A stretch of 36,026 bases of DNA from assembly GCF_000455485.1 (NCBI RefSeq), contig NZ_CBQR020000077.1, positions 1 through 36,026 of the forward strand. The letters are read 5' to 3'. The notes beneath the pieces were generated by a model, which did no database searches, was not told where the DNA came from, and was given only the letters and a program-made list of their open reading frames with translations. This document shows, piece after piece, positions 1 through 8,738 of this stretch (within the stretch, counting starts at the first letter, position 1; the number at the start of each line of letters is the position of its first letter). Both the position numbers and the translations under genes were made by a program. The stretch comes from Gorillibacterium massiliense (GTDB taxonomy: Bacteria > Bacillota > Bacilli > Paenibacillales > NBRC-103111).

Positions 1-239
1 ACAAGCTGTAATTTTTTCCAGCCGATCGATTTCTTAATGAAATTTAATTGCTCTCATCATTAAGTTTTTTAAAGGGAAAACTAATATACCACGTTGCCCA
101 TTATGAATCAACAACAATTTTTTCCACTCAAATTATTCGTAAGTTGATTATTATTCAAATGCTCAAACTATGGCAAAAGGATTGTTACTTAATCCAGCTC
201 ATCATGTTTCCTGTTCAACCGCTGCTCTCAGAGATGATA
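1..239. other. AT-rich stretch without a recognisable gene
   Basis: The left edge up to the terminator of the TPR gene is AT-rich. Short open frames exist on the plus strand, but they have no ribosome site, no recognisable domain and a biased composition, so I call none of them. No repeat, tRNA or clear promoter was seen. Confidence 0.5.
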
Positions 240-280
240 GAAAAAGCACTGCAGAATCTCAAAATGGAGATCGCAGTGCT
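240..280 (-). terminator. Intrinsic terminator of the TPR gene
   Basis: Arms AGCACTGC (245-252) and GCAGTGCT (273-280) pair perfectly and enclose a second GAGATC-type stem. On the minus strand the hairpin is followed by five T. It lies 27 bases past the stop codon of the TPR gene. Confidence 0.85.
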
Positions 281-306
281 TATCTTGCTTGCTATGATGT
301 TCATCC

Positions 307-1131
307 TTAGGAATTGTCTCGATCTGCTCCAAGCTCCTTCGCCAGGCGTTCAATATCCTCCCGCTTCACAGAAGGAATAAACGGCAGCTCTTTCTCCAGA
401 GCTATAGCGATCTGCTCGCGAGCCTCATCCCGCTTTCCAAGCTGCTGCAGCGTCAGTGCGTAATAATAATACGATTCGGCGTATCGGGGCGATTTGGCTA
501 TCACCTTAACATAGATCTCTTCCGCTTCTTCTAGACGTCCCAACAAATAGTAATTTTGCGCCAGATTGTCCAGGATGGTCAGATCGTTATCGTTATATTC
601 ATACGCTTCAAGATTCAACGCCAGCGCTTCGTCCAACTGTCCATCCAATATTTTAAAATACCCGAGATTCCCGTAAAGCAACGTATTCTTGACTTCCTTA
701 AGGGCTTCCTCCAGCAAGGAAAGCGCCTCTGTGTGTTTGTTCTGTAGCCAATAAACGGAGGCCAGGTTGATCCGCGCTTGCAGTTTGGCATCCGGGGCGA
801 TTTGAGCGTTCAGCAATTTTTCGAGCACTTGCTCGGCTTGGTCTAACTTGCTGGCTCTCAGCAGCAGGTAACCGTAATTGAGTTGATGGTTGGGGCGATT
901 GGGATTGATTTTATACGCCTTCTCCATCAACGCTAACGATTTGGCGATATCGCCGGCCATATAAGCCCGGTTTCCTTGCTGAATGTACAAAACGGAACGG
1001 TTTACGAAAAGCGAAATACCTACGATTAACGCAAGCAAAATGAAGCCCAGCCACCAATGAGTCATAAATGCGGCCACTATCGCGACTACCATCACGACCA
1101 TCATCACAAACATTTTTACTTTTCCCGACAT
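307..1131 (-). CDS. Membrane-anchored tetratricopeptide repeat protein
   Basis: The protein has 274 residues. Two hydrophobic segments near residues 5-23 and 27-43 are separated by a His-Trp-Trp turn, giving a hairpin anchor. The rest, from about residue 50, is a run of TPR-like helical pairs with repeated Tyr/Ala/Leu spacing (for example LNYGYLLLRASKLDQAEQ and ILDNLAQNYYLLGRLEEAEE). TPR domains are protein-binding scaffolds, and here the domain probably faces the cytoplasm. An AGGAGA ribosome site precedes the ATG, a consensus-like promoter lies about 50 bases upstream and a strong terminator follows, so it is a single-gene unit. The partner and process are unknown. The family assignment is firm; any role in secretion, sporulation or cell-wall assembly would be guesswork. 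Confidence 0.85.
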   Translation of the reverse strand: MSGKVKMFVMMVVMVVAIVAAFMTHWWLGFILLALIVGISLFVNRSVLYIQQGNRAYMAGDIAKSLALMEKAYKINPNRPNHQLNYGYLLLRASKLDQAEQVLEKLLNAQIAPDAKLQARINLASVYWLQNKHTEALSLLEEALKEVKNTLLYGNLGYFKILDGQLDEALALNLEAYEYNDNDLTILDNLAQNYYLLGRLEEAEEIYVKVIAKSPRYAESYYYYALTLQQLGKRDEAREQIAIALEKELPFIPSVKREDIERLAKELGADRDNS

Positions 1132-1177
1132 GTCACGATTCTCCTGTAATGGTTTTTTGAGAAAAAGACTCTAAACC

Positions 1178-1206
1178 ATTATACCACCCCTCATGTCCAT
1201 CCCCAA
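1178..1206 (-). promoter_or_regulatory. Promoter of the TPR gene
   Basis: Read on the minus strand, TTGGGG (1201-1206) and TATAAT (1178-1183) are separated by exactly 17 bases, with the TPR gene start about 50 bases further on. The -10 is perfect and the -35 matches 4 of 6. Confidence 0.6.
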
Positions 1207-1241
1207 TTCGCCTTTTAATTTTTGACCTCACCGATTCAGAC

Positions 1242-1276
1242 AAAAAAGATGGCACCGAAAGGAATACGGCGCCATC
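1242..1276 (-). terminator. Intrinsic terminator of the rhamnosidase gene
   Basis: Arms at 1248-1257 and 1267-1276 (GATGGC/GCCATC core with one mismatch) are followed on the minus strand by six T. It sits just past the stop of the GH78 gene. Confidence 0.85.
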
Positions 1277-1284
1277 CTTTCTTT

Positions 1285-3951
1285 TTATAAAGTCTTTATT
1301 CGGAAGACATACTCTCCGGATCCTGCGCGAAAACGCAGTCCTTCCGGTGTCTCCGCTACGTCCGCGATACCTTCGGAATGCTCAAGCTCCCGGCCGGATT
1401 CCGTTACTCCGCCTCTTTTGACTCCCGTCAAAAGTACGTCGGCTGCGGCATTCGCCGGGATCGTCGCCTCGTACACGATATCGCCGTCCGCCGAACGGGA
1501 CCAGGCGGAGCGAATCAAGCCATACGACGACTCGTGGGTCGCTACCGCAAACTGCAGCGAGCCGCCGGGCAAAGGCTGCAGCTTGATCCGCCGATAACCG
1601 GGAGCCGCTTCATCCGTATCGATGCCGGCCACCGATCCGAACAGCCAGTCGCCGATGGCTCCATAGGCGTAGTGATTGTAGGAGTTCATATCGTCACTCC
1701 AAAAGCTTCCGTCCGGCTTGATGCCATCCCAATGCTCCCAGATCGTCGTCGCTCCCCGAGTGACCGGATAAAGCCATGATGGATATTCCCGGCGCTCCAA
1801 AAGCTTATAGGCTAAATCGGCATGACCGAAACGAGTCAGCACGTGGCACAGGTAAGGAGTACCCACGAAGCCTGTTGTGAGCTGAAAGCCGCTTTCCTCC
1901 ACCAAGAGGGCGAGACGGTCCGCCGCCTGCCGGCGGTCCTCCTCTTTCAGCAGGTCGAACATCAAGGCGACTGCATAAGCCGTTTGAGTCGGAGATGCGA
2001 TTCGGCCGCTCGGCGTAACGAATTCATCCCGGAATGCCTGGACGATGCTGTCCCTCAGTCTCGAATATGAAGCCGCATCCTCCGCGTATCCGAGAACCTG
2101 TGCCGATTTAGCCACTAAACCCGCCGAATGCGCATAAAAAGCAGTAGCAATCAAGTCCCGCGACGTGGCTCCGACATAGCTGTTCTCCTTCGCGTCAAGC
2201 CCCAGCCAATCTCCGAAGTGGAAGCCCGTATTCCACAGGAATTCGTTCTCGCCTTGGCTGCGGACATACTCCACCCATTTTCTCATGCTGGGATACTGCT
2301 CCCGTAAAACCCGCTCGTCTCCGTACCGTTGGTAAACCACCCAAGGGACGATCACCGCGGCATCTCCCCATGCTGCCGAATTGTAACCGGCCACCGGCAC
2401 ATCGGGAACGACATGAGGCACGCCCCCATCTAGTTGCTGATCCGCCGCCAAGTCCCTTAGCCATTTTATGAAAAAGGGAGCGACGTTGCGGTTGTACGTC
2501 GAAGCCCGGACGAAGGCTTGGGCATCCCCCGTCCAACCCAAGCGTTCGTCCCGCTGCGGACAATCCGTGGGAACATCGACGAAATTCCCCATTTGGCCCC
2601 AGACGATATTTTCCGCCAGCTTGTTGATCAGCGGATCGGAGGAATGGAAGCTGCCGGCTGCCTGCAGATCACTGGTCAGAACGCAGCCTTCAAATCGCCC
2701 GGGAATTTCCGCGACAGATAAGCCTTCGATTTTTACATAGCGGAAGCCTTGGAAGGAGAACAAAGGATGGAAATTCTCTATGCCACCTCCCATGCATACA
2801 TAAGTGACGGTCTGCTGCGCCGAACGGAGATTGCCCGTGTAAAAATTGCCGTCCTTGTCCAAGACCTCGGCATGCTTGAGCGTGATCGCCGTTCCGGCTT
2901 CCGCTACCGCAGTGAAATGGACCCATCCTACCATGTTTTGCCCCATGTCGAGCAGCGTCTCCCCCCGGGGCGTCGTCACAACGGATACGGGGACGAGTTT
3001 TTTCACGACCCGCACCGGTTCATTTTCCTGAGCGACTAGGCCTGTCTTCGGAAAGTCATACAAAACCGCTGCCCGCCAATCCGCGTCATCAAAGTCGGGC
3101 GACGCCCAACCGGATCGCTCCAACCGGGCATCGTAAAACTCTCCATCGTAAAGCTCGGATATCCGCAGCGCGCCGTCGTTTCCCTTCCATGAGCTGTCCG
3201 ACCCGATAATATCTTCCGTACCGTCCGTATACCGGATATGAAGCTGGACAAGAGCCGCCCTTGTATCCCCGTAGATCCGCCCAGGAACCCAGGACAGTTT
3301 ACTTTTATACCAGCCGTTGCCTAGTATAACGCCGACAGCGTTCCCTCCTTCGCGCAGCAGCGAAGTGACGTCATATGTTTGGTACTGAATGCGTTTCGTA
3401 TAACTGGTCCAACCGGGGCTGAGATGGGTATCGTCCGCGGGATAACCGTTTACGTAAAGCTTGTACGCACCGAGGGAGGTGGCATACACCCGTGCGGAAG
3501 CAACGGAGCCGCGCAGTTGGAAGCTTTTTCGCAAATAGGCTGCCGGTTCGTTGCCATGCTCATCCTCGGGCAGAGGGAGGGATATCCACTCCGCCCCCTT
3601 CCACTCCTCCTCGGAATAGAATGCCGTTTCGAAAAAAGCCGGTGCGCTCCATGACGACTCTCCGCCGTCGCTCCCCCAAACCTTTACCCGGTAAAAATAT
3701 CTTGTCCGCGGTTCTAGCGGCCTGCCTGCATAGGGAACAAGCACCGATTGACCGCTGTTCGATTTATCCGTATCCCAAACCAGCGCGTCCGTAAAATCAC
3801 GATTTTCAGCCACCTGAAGGCGAAAAACAGCTTGCTCAAATCCTCTTCCTTCCGCCTTGATCTTCCAACTGAATCTCGGGGTTTTATCATCGATACCGAG
3901 CGGCTCGATTTTGTGATTGCATGTAAGATCGAATACTTCTATATGTGCCAT
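1285..3951 (-). CDS. Alpha-L-rhamnosidase, glycoside hydrolase family 78
   Basis: This enzyme hydrolyses terminal alpha-L-rhamnose from plant glycosides, pectin side chains or microbial polysaccharides. From the chosen start it has 888 residues, normal for GH78. In order it shows an N-terminal fibronectin-like domain, jelly-roll domains (YKLYVNGYPADDTHLSPGWT region near residue 165), the alpha/alpha-barrel with the hallmark block CPQRDERLGWTGDAQ near residue 460, a WEHWDG motif near residue 735, and a C-terminal beta domain. The Asp and Glu residues of the CPQRDERLGW block belong to the family's active site. There is no signal peptide, so the substrate is probably imported first. I chose the ATG giving MAHIEVFD; an in-frame ATG three codons upstream (3960) and a longer start (3990) are possible. 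A divergent AraC regulator lies next to it. Confidence 0.93.
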   Translation of the reverse strand: MAHIEVFDLTCNHKIEPLGIDDKTPRFSWKIKAEGRGFEQAVFRLQVAENRDFTDALVWDTDKSNSGQSVLVPYAGRPLEPRTRYFYRVKVWGSDGGESSWSAPAFFETAFYSEEEWKGAEWISLPLPEDEHGNEPAAYLRKSFQLRGSVASARVYATSLGAYKLYVNGYPADDTHLSPGWTSYTKRIQYQTYDVTSLLREGGNAVGVILGNGWYKSKLSWVPGRIYGDTRAALVQLHIRYTDGTEDIIGSDSSWKGNDGALRISELYDGEFYDARLERSGWASPDFDDADWRAAVLYDFPKTGLVAQENEPVRVVKKLVPVSVVTTPRGETLLDMGQNMVGWVHFTAVAEAGTAITLKHAEVLDKDGNFYTGNLRSAQQTVTYVCMGGGIENFHPLFSFQGFRYVKIEGLSVAEIPGRFEGCVLTSDLQAAGSFHSSDPLINKLAENIVWGQMGNFVDVPTDCPQRDERLGWTGDAQAFVRASTYNRNVAPFFIKWLRDLAADQQLDGGVPHVVPDVPVAGYNSAAWGDAAVIVPWVVYQRYGDERVLREQYPSMRKWVEYVRSQGENEFLWNTGFHFGDWLGLDAKENSYVGATSRDLIATAFYAHSAGLVAKSAQVLGYAEDAASYSRLRDSIVQAFRDEFVTPSGRIASPTQTAYAVALMFDLLKEEDRRQAADRLALLVEESGFQLTTGFVGTPYLCHVLTRFGHADLAYKLLERREYPSWLYPVTRGATTIWEHWDGIKPDGSFWSDDMNSYNHYAYGAIGDWLFGSVAGIDTDEAAPGYRRIKLQPLPGGSLQFAVATHESSYGLIRSAWSRSADGDIVYEATIPANAAADVLLTGVKRGGVTESGRELEHSEGIADVAETPEGLRFRAGSGEYVFRIKTL

Positions 3952-4068
3952 CTGCTCCATTCCCCTTTTCGCGAAAATGAACGTGCCCAAGACCGGCCGG
4001 AAAGCCGACTCCTTGCAGTTTATCGCGAATAGAGAACGGCTAATACTGCTGAAAGCGACAGATAATCA

Positions 4069-4107
4069 TGCTAAAATGGACATATCCAACCGTTCGGAGG
4101 GTAAAGG
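4069..4107 (+). promoter_or_regulatory. Possible extended -10 promoter and ribosome site of the AraC gene
   Basis: TGCTAAAAT (4069-4077) resembles an extended -10, while the -35 (CTGAAA, 4049-4054) is weak. A GGAGGG ribosome site lies about 8 bases before the ATG. The 150-base gap to the GH78 gene must hold both divergent promoters; I could not pick out a convincing one for GH78. Confidence 0.4.
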
Positions 4108-4989
4108 ATGAAGCCGCCGTACTATGTTTTGAAGGGAAGTGATCTGTTCCGGAAGGGCTTGTGCATCTATGTGAACCGAATCGAGGAAAAGTTCGAAACC
4201 GGCCTGCACCAGCACGATTTCTGCGAATTGAACTACATCGCTGAAGGCAGCGGGTTTCAATATTTGGGGGATCGGGTGCTGCCGGCGGCGCGGGGAGATT
4301 TTTTTGCATTGCCAATAGGAAGTTCTCACGTCTTTCGGCCCTATTCCTCAGACAAAAATCGCCGGCTGGTCGTCTATAATGTCGTGTTCACCCCGTCGCT
4401 TTTGGAGGAAATCGCGGCAGCCGTGCCCGACCTGGATTTGGGCGGTTTCTGGGAAAGGCTATCCCGCGGACCGCTGGAGACGGGACGTCTGCGGGATTCT
4501 CAGCTCGTTCTGGAGCCTTTATTTGAACGTATCTATGAAGAGCATGCTTCTTTAAGACCCGGGTCGTCGGCCATGCTCACGGCGCTTTTGACACAAATCC
4601 TGATCGAATGGATGCGGCAGCTGCGAGCCGGACAAACGTCAGCTGCTCCAACCCAGGGACTGGAATTAATCGGGGAAGCGGCGGATTACATCCGAAAACG
4701 GGCCTCCGAGCCTTTGACCTTGCGCGAAACGGCTGAGCATTTCCGCGTCAGCGAACGGCATTTCCAGCGGCTGTTCAAAGAGCGCACCGGCCAAACCTTC
4801 CACGATTTCGTCCAGCGTCAGCGCATCATGACGGCGTGCGAGCTGCTCCGCACCACCTCCCATAAGCTGGACGCCATCGCGGCGATGGCGGGGTACCGCG
4901 ACCTGCAATCTTTTTGCCGCGTCTTCAAGCGCATCGAGGGAAAGACTCCGGGACAGTACCGGAAGGCAATGATACGTCCCGTGAATTGA
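4108..4989 (+). CDS. AraC-family transcriptional regulator (cupin plus double HTH)
   Basis: The protein has 293 residues. The N-terminal part is an AraC-type cupin sugar-sensing domain, with a His-Gln-His-Asp-Phe-Cys-Glu core near residue 35 and a GDFFALPIGSSHVFRP strand pair. The last 100 residues carry two helix-turn-helix units, PLTLRETAEHFRVSERHFQR followed by KLDAIAAMAGYRDLQSFCRV, ending in the typical RxxxGKTPGQYR signature. Such proteins usually activate neighbouring sugar genes when the ligand binds the cupin. It is transcribed away from the GH78 gene with a short shared promoter region, so the inferred role is control of rhamnoside use. The ATG is supported by GGAGGG upstream. Family confidence is high; the ligand is inferred from context only. 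Confidence 0.9.
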   Translation: MKPPYYVLKGSDLFRKGLCIYVNRIEEKFETGLHQHDFCELNYIAEGSGFQYLGDRVLPAARGDFFALPIGSSHVFRPYSSDKNRRLVVYNVVFTPSLLEEIAAAVPDLDLGGFWERLSRGPLETGRLRDSQLVLEPLFERIYEEHASLRPGSSAMLTALLTQILIEWMRQLRAGQTSAAPTQGLELIGEAADYIRKRASEPLTLRETAEHFRVSERHFQRLFKERTGQTFHDFVQRQRIMTACELLRTTSHKLDAIAAMAGYRDLQSFCRVFKRIEGKTPGQYRKAMIRPVN

Positions 4990-5125
4990 TTCATCCCCCT
5001 CATATTCGTACTTGGGTAAAAATCCGGCAGACCGGCATAAGATGTCAACGTAATCGCGAGCCCCATAGCCTTTCTTAACACCGACAAACGATTTGTCTAT
5101 TCCCCCCTGTTCTCCGTTTTCCACC

Positions 5126-5887
5126 TCAAGCCACCGCTTTTCGGTACACCCGGGTCGACCACCACAGCACGATAACCATCAAGGCCGCCATGACGCCAAA
5201 AGCTTCGTAGACTTTTCCGTCTAAAATCGTGCCGCCTCCCAAAACTCGTGAAGCCTCCACCACATAATAGAGCGGGTTGAAGTGTGCGACGATGCGCAGC
5301 CACTCGGGACCGAGAGACAAGGGAAGCAGCACGCCGGCAAGCAAGGTGATGGGAAGCTGCAAACCGGTCACTACCGCTGCGAGACTGCCGATATTTTTTA
5401 AAATGAGACCAAGACTGCCTGAGGTTGCCGAAACCACCGCCGTCAGCAGCGAATGAAGCAGAAGCATGGCGACAAGCCCACCTCCATGCAAGTCGAACCC
5501 GAATAGGGAAGCCGTGAAAATGACCAGAATGGCAGGTAGCAACAACATGACGGTGTCGCGCAGTACCGTACCCATCAACAGCGAGAATCGGCTGGCCGGA
5601 CTGACCCTTAGCCGTTCGATGACGCCGCTTTGCAGTTCCCAAATCACCGTCCAGCCTGAGCCGGTGCCGGCGCCGAAGGCCATCAAAGCCAGGATGCCGG
5701 GAACGAAGGTGTCTATAACGTTGCCAGAACCTCCCAAAACCGGCGAGTTCAAGCCCTTGAGCAGCGGACTGAACAACAGCAAATACAAGATTGGCGTCAT
5801 CATTCCCGAGATGATCCAGACCGGCTGCCGCAGTGTTTCAAGCATCTTCCTTTTAAACAACAGCCCGATTTCCAGCATCATGTTCAT
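5126..5887 (-). CDS. ABC-2 type exporter permease (DrrB-like)
   Basis: The membrane subunit has 253 residues and about six transmembrane segments. The N-terminal stretch (LFKRKMLETLRQPVWIISGMM) and the central LRVSPASRFSLLMGTVLRDT segment are typical of the ABC2_membrane family, which exports drugs, antibiotics or lipids. The start overlaps the stop of the ATPase gene (TAATG), and AAGGAGG precedes it, so the two genes are translationally coupled and form one exporter. The substrate cannot be read from sequence. The neighbouring PadR regulator and DHA2 efflux pump suggest a toxic-compound response. No clear intrinsic terminator was seen between this gene and the convergent AraC gene; only a 6-bp hairpin (5083-5097) lies there. 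Confidence 0.9.
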   Translation of the reverse strand: MNMMLEIGLLFKRKMLETLRQPVWIISGMMTPILYLLLFSPLLKGLNSPVLGGSGNVIDTFVPGILALMAFGAGTGSGWTVIWELQSGVIERLRVSPASRFSLLMGTVLRDTVMLLLPAILVIFTASLFGFDLHGGGLVAMLLLHSLLTAVVSATSGSLGLILKNIGSLAAVVTGLQLPITLLAGVLLPLSLGPEWLRIVAHFNPLYYVVEASRVLGGGTILDGKVYEAFGVMAALMVIVLWWSTRVYRKAVA

Positions 5888-6870
5888 TAGGATCCCTCCT
5901 TGCCTGTATCGCGTAGTGATCGGCCGGTTTGCTTAAGGAAAACATCATCCAGGGATGGCTGCGACAGCGCCACCGTTTCCGCCTGCACTTGAGCGGCTTC
6001 CAATTCGGTGAACAGCTTCGGCAGCGTTTTTGCCCCGTCCGATACATAAAGATAGAGAGTGTCTCCCTCCACCCTTGCTTCGAGAACGGCTTCCTGAGCC
6101 GAAAATTGCCTCTTTACCCGCTCTAAATCGCCGGCATGCTTCAGCTTCATCGCCACGACGTCACCGGATATTTGCCGTTTCAGCGCGGCCGGTGTTCCCT
6201 CCGCCACAATGACGCCTTTATCCATAATGCACAGTCGGTCCGCCAGTTCATCCGCCTCGTCCAGGTAATGGGTGGTCAAAAATACCGTCATCCCGCCGTT
6301 TTTCAGCTTACGGATATGCTCCCACAGGTTGGCGCGGTTTTGCGGATCAAGACCGGTGGTCGGCTCATCCAAAAACAGCACCTCCGGCCTATGCAAAATG
6401 CCCAAAGCAATCTCCAGACGCCTGCGCTGCCCGCCGGAGTAGGTTTTTGCCATTCGACCGATAAGCTCACCCAGTTCGAACAACTCCACCAGTTTTCTCG
6501 CTTCCGACTCCGTCTCCCGTTTCGTCATCCCGTACAACCTGCCGGACAATAGGAGATTTTCCCAACCGGTGGCTTCCATATCCGCCCCACCCATTTGCCC
6601 CACATAGCCGATGCGCCGCCGCACTTCCTTCGGCTGCCTGCGTACGTCAAAACTGGCGACATGCGCTTCACCCGAATCAATGGGTAAGAGCGTGGTCAGC
6701 ATGCGTAAACAGGTGGTTTTCCCTGCCCCGTTCGGTCCCAGGAAACCAAAGATTTCACCCCTTTCCACGCTCAGATTGACTCCTCGCACAGCCTCAACGG
6801 TCTTGCTTTCACCTTTGGCGGACTGGCGGAAGCTCTTCCTCAGATCATCGATCTCAATGGCTTTTTGCAT
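5887..6870 (-). CDS. ABC exporter ATP-binding protein (DrrA-like)
   Basis: The ATPase has 327 residues and powers the downstream permease. It shows Walker A GPNGAGKTT near residue 45, the signature YSGGQRRRLEIA near 145, Walker B VLFLDEPTTGLD near 165 and the switch His in TTHYLDEAD. A C-terminal extension of roughly 80 residues after position 240 matches the DrrA/CcmA class of drug and antibiotic exporters. The gene begins the operon. Its ATG is preceded by GGGGAGG, and a repeat-bearing promoter lies 50-90 bases upstream. The family is certain; the exported compound is unknown. Confidence 0.95.
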   Translation of the reverse strand: MQKAIEIDDLRKSFRQSAKGESKTVEAVRGVNLSVERGEIFGFLGPNGAGKTTCLRMLTTLLPIDSGEAHVASFDVRRQPKEVRRRIGYVGQMGGADMEATGWENLLLSGRLYGMTKRETESEARKLVELFELGELIGRMAKTYSGGQRRRLEIALGILHRPEVLFLDEPTTGLDPQNRANLWEHIRKLKNGGMTVFLTTHYLDEADELADRLCIMDKGVIVAEGTPAALKRQISGDVVAMKLKHAGDLERVKRQFSAQEAVLEARVEGDTLYLYVSDGAKTLPKLFTELEAAQVQAETVALSQPSLDDVFLKQTGRSLRDTGKEGS

Positions 6871-6908
6871 TTCGAGATCCTCCCCGTCTTCAAACTCAAT
6901 ACTCTGTT

Positions 6909-6954
6909 ATGCACAGTATATTATAACAAACTACTTAATAATGCAATGTATATT
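6909..6954 (-). promoter_or_regulatory. ABC exporter promoter with two direct operator-like repeats
   Basis: On the minus strand an extended -10, TGTTATAAT (6920-6928), pairs with TTGCAT (6941-6946) at 15 bases. Two 14-base direct repeats, ATGCACAGTATATT (6909-6922) and ATGCAATGTATATT (6941-6954), differ at two positions and start 32 bases apart. One overlaps the -10 and the other the -35, the layout of a repressor operator. The second also belongs to an inverted repeat TGCAA...TTGCA (6942-6959). The neighbouring PadR protein is the obvious candidate ligand-responsive repressor. Confidence 0.55.
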
Positions 6955-6959
6955 TTGCA

Positions 6960-6990
6960 CAAAAAAAGAGTACTCTCCCGAGCACTCTCC
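6960..6990 (-). terminator. Intrinsic terminator of the PadR-MFS operon
   Basis: A near-perfect hairpin, AGAGTGCTC-GGG-AGAGTACTCT on the minus strand, is followed by seven T (6961-6967). It separates the PadR-MFS unit from the ABC exporter unit. Confidence 0.75.
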
Positions 6991-7040
6991 CTCACTCTAT
7001 CCAATTGTCTCTATTAAGTAAATTTGCTGACGAAGCCGTG

Positions 7041-8738
7041 TCATGCTAGCGAGCCAGACGAACTTCTCCGTGGGGGTTTGCTCGCGTTGGTTCTCCCTGT
7101 CCTCCGGTTTTCATTGGGATAAGCCAAAGCCACTGCGCTGCTCGCCACGATAAAAAACAGTGCGATCCCATATAGGCTGGAGAAGCTGTGCGTCATTTTC
7201 TTTTTCGAGTAAATCTGTATGTCGGAAGCATAGTCTGCAAGCGCCGATACTGCACCGCCGCTTGTCGCCACTTCCTGTTTTTCGGCAGCCTTCACGCCTG
7301 CTGACTCCTTTTCCATATTCGCTTTCGTCTTAGCCAAGACGGTTTCCTTTTGCTGATCCGGAAGATTCAGCGTTGCAACCTCTTTGTTGGCGTAGCTCAT
7401 GATCTGCGTTTTGGCATTCTCGATATTTCCGGTGAGAGCAGAAACGAATATCGCCACAGCTAAAACGATGCCGACTTGCCGCAGCACGCCAATCACGCTT
7501 TGAGATGCCGTGAGCAGTTCGCCGGTAAAATTCGATGCGGATAGTGCCGTAATCGGACCGACAATGATGCCGTAACCGAATCCGAGAATGAGACAAGCCG
7601 CGATCAATTGGCCATACCCATGGCCTGCTTCCAGATGAAAAAACAAATAATAGGCGACCCCCATTGCCATAAAGCCCGCGAAAATAACAGCCTTCGCTCC
7701 GAACCGACTGACGAAAAAGCCGGCGATAGGCGAGAAAAAGAAGATCATCGCGGATACAGGCGTAATCAGCAGTGCGGCGCGAAGCTCCGACTCCCCGTTC
7801 AGTCTGGTCAGAAAAGTCGGCAAAAGCACCGTGACTCCCACCAAGAACAGATTGCTCAAAATAACCGTTAGGGAGGAAGCGTTAAACTGGCGATCCTTGA
7901 ACAAACTCAGAGGGATCATAGGGGATTTCGATCTCTTTTCCACCCCGATAAAAATAAAAAACGAGAGGAGACTGACCATAAAGGAGACAATGATTCTCCA
8001 GTCGCTCCAGCCCCATGTTTTGACCTGGGTAAGAGCGAATGTCAGGCTGAACATAAAGAGAACGCACCATAACGCTCCATGGTAGTCGATTTTCGCCCGC
8101 AGCCTCTCTTCGAATTTCGTATTCAGGCAATAGAGCGCCGCCAGGATCGCAGCCAGTCCCAGAGGAACATTGATCATGAAAACCCATCTCCAGCCCAAAA
8201 ATTCCGTCAGTACGCCGCCAATGGTCGGGCCTAATGCGGCTGAAAGGCCTTGCGAGATGCCCAGCATGCCGATGACCGTGCTTCTTTTCTCCAGTGTGGC
8301 TGTAGAAATGCCGATGACCATACTGGTGGGAAAAACCACCGCTGCTCCGAGACTTTGCACCGCCCGCCCGACGATCAGCATCGCAACATCGTTCGCCAAG
8401 GCACAAATCAGCGATCCCCCGCAAAAGACGACAAAGCCGAGAATGTAGATTTTGTTCTTACCGTAAATCTCCGCAATTCTTCCCAAGGGTATGGTCATAA
8501 CTGCGAAGGTGATGGTGTAGATGTTTAACGCCCAGGACAAACTCTTCAGCGTTACCCCCATATGAACTTGAATGGCAGGCAGCGCGATATTCATGATGGT
8601 TGTGTCGAGCATACAGAGAAAAATGCCCATGCACATCACGAGCCGGATCAGCAAAAGTCTCGTTCCACTCGCCTCTCCGTGGCCCGTCGACATTATCGGA
8701 GCTGCCACTTCAACCGCTTCATTCGCTATTTTCCTCAT
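7041..8738 (-). CDS. DHA2-family (14-TM) MFS multidrug efflux transporter
   Basis: The transporter has 565 residues and about 14 membrane segments, like the EmrB/QacA group of proton-driven drug pumps. Motif D1 (LDTTIMNIALPAIQ near residue 45), motif A (GRIAEIYGKNK) and motif C (GPTIGGVLTEFLGWRWVFMINVP near residue 180) are visible. A hydrophilic loop of about 80 residues, rich in Lys, Glu and Ala (near 455-530), precedes the last membrane helix, as in several QacA relatives. The tail is Arg/Ser-rich. The start lies inside the end of the PadR gene (20-base overlap), with GGAG upstream, so it is co-transcribed with its likely regulator. The substrate is unknown. Confidence 0.93.
   Translation of the reverse strand: MRKIANEAVEVAAPIMSTGHGEASGTRLLLIRLVMCMGIFLCMLDTTIMNIALPAIQVHMGVTLKSLSWALNIYTITFAVMTIPLGRIAEIYGKNKIYILGFVVFCGGSLICALANDVAMLIVGRAVQSLGAAVVFPTSMVIGISTATLEKRSTVIGMLGISQGLSAALGPTIGGVLTEFLGWRWVFMINVPLGLAAILAALYCLNTKFEERLRAKIDYHGALWCVLFMFSLTFALTQVKTWGWSDWRIIVSFMVSLLSFFIFIGVEKRSKSPMIPLSLFKDRQFNASSLTVILSNLFLVGVTVLLPTFLTRLNGESELRAALLITPVSAMIFFFSPIAGFFVSRFGAKAVIFAGFMAMGVAYYLFFHLEAGHGYGQLIAACLILGFGYGIIVGPITALSASNFTGELLTASQSVIGVLRQVGIVLAVAIFVSALTGNIENAKTQIMSYANKEVATLNLPDQQKETVLAKTKANMEKESAGVKAAEKQEVATSGGAVSALADYASDIQIYSKKKMTHSFSSLYGIALFFIVASSAVALAYPNENRRTGRTNASKPPRRSSSGSLA

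Noticed and set aside
48-380. 110-codon plus-strand frame at the left edge
   Set aside because: It runs through the terminator and into the end of the TPR gene, has no ribosome site and shows unnatural composition.
4050-4063. Catabolite-response (cre) site before the AraC gene
   Set aside because: Only the left half TGAAAGCG fits; the right half does not match.
5083-5097. Terminator between the convergent AraC and ABC permease genes
   Set aside because: The GACAAA/TTTGTC hairpin is only 6 bp, AT-rich and lacks a T-run.
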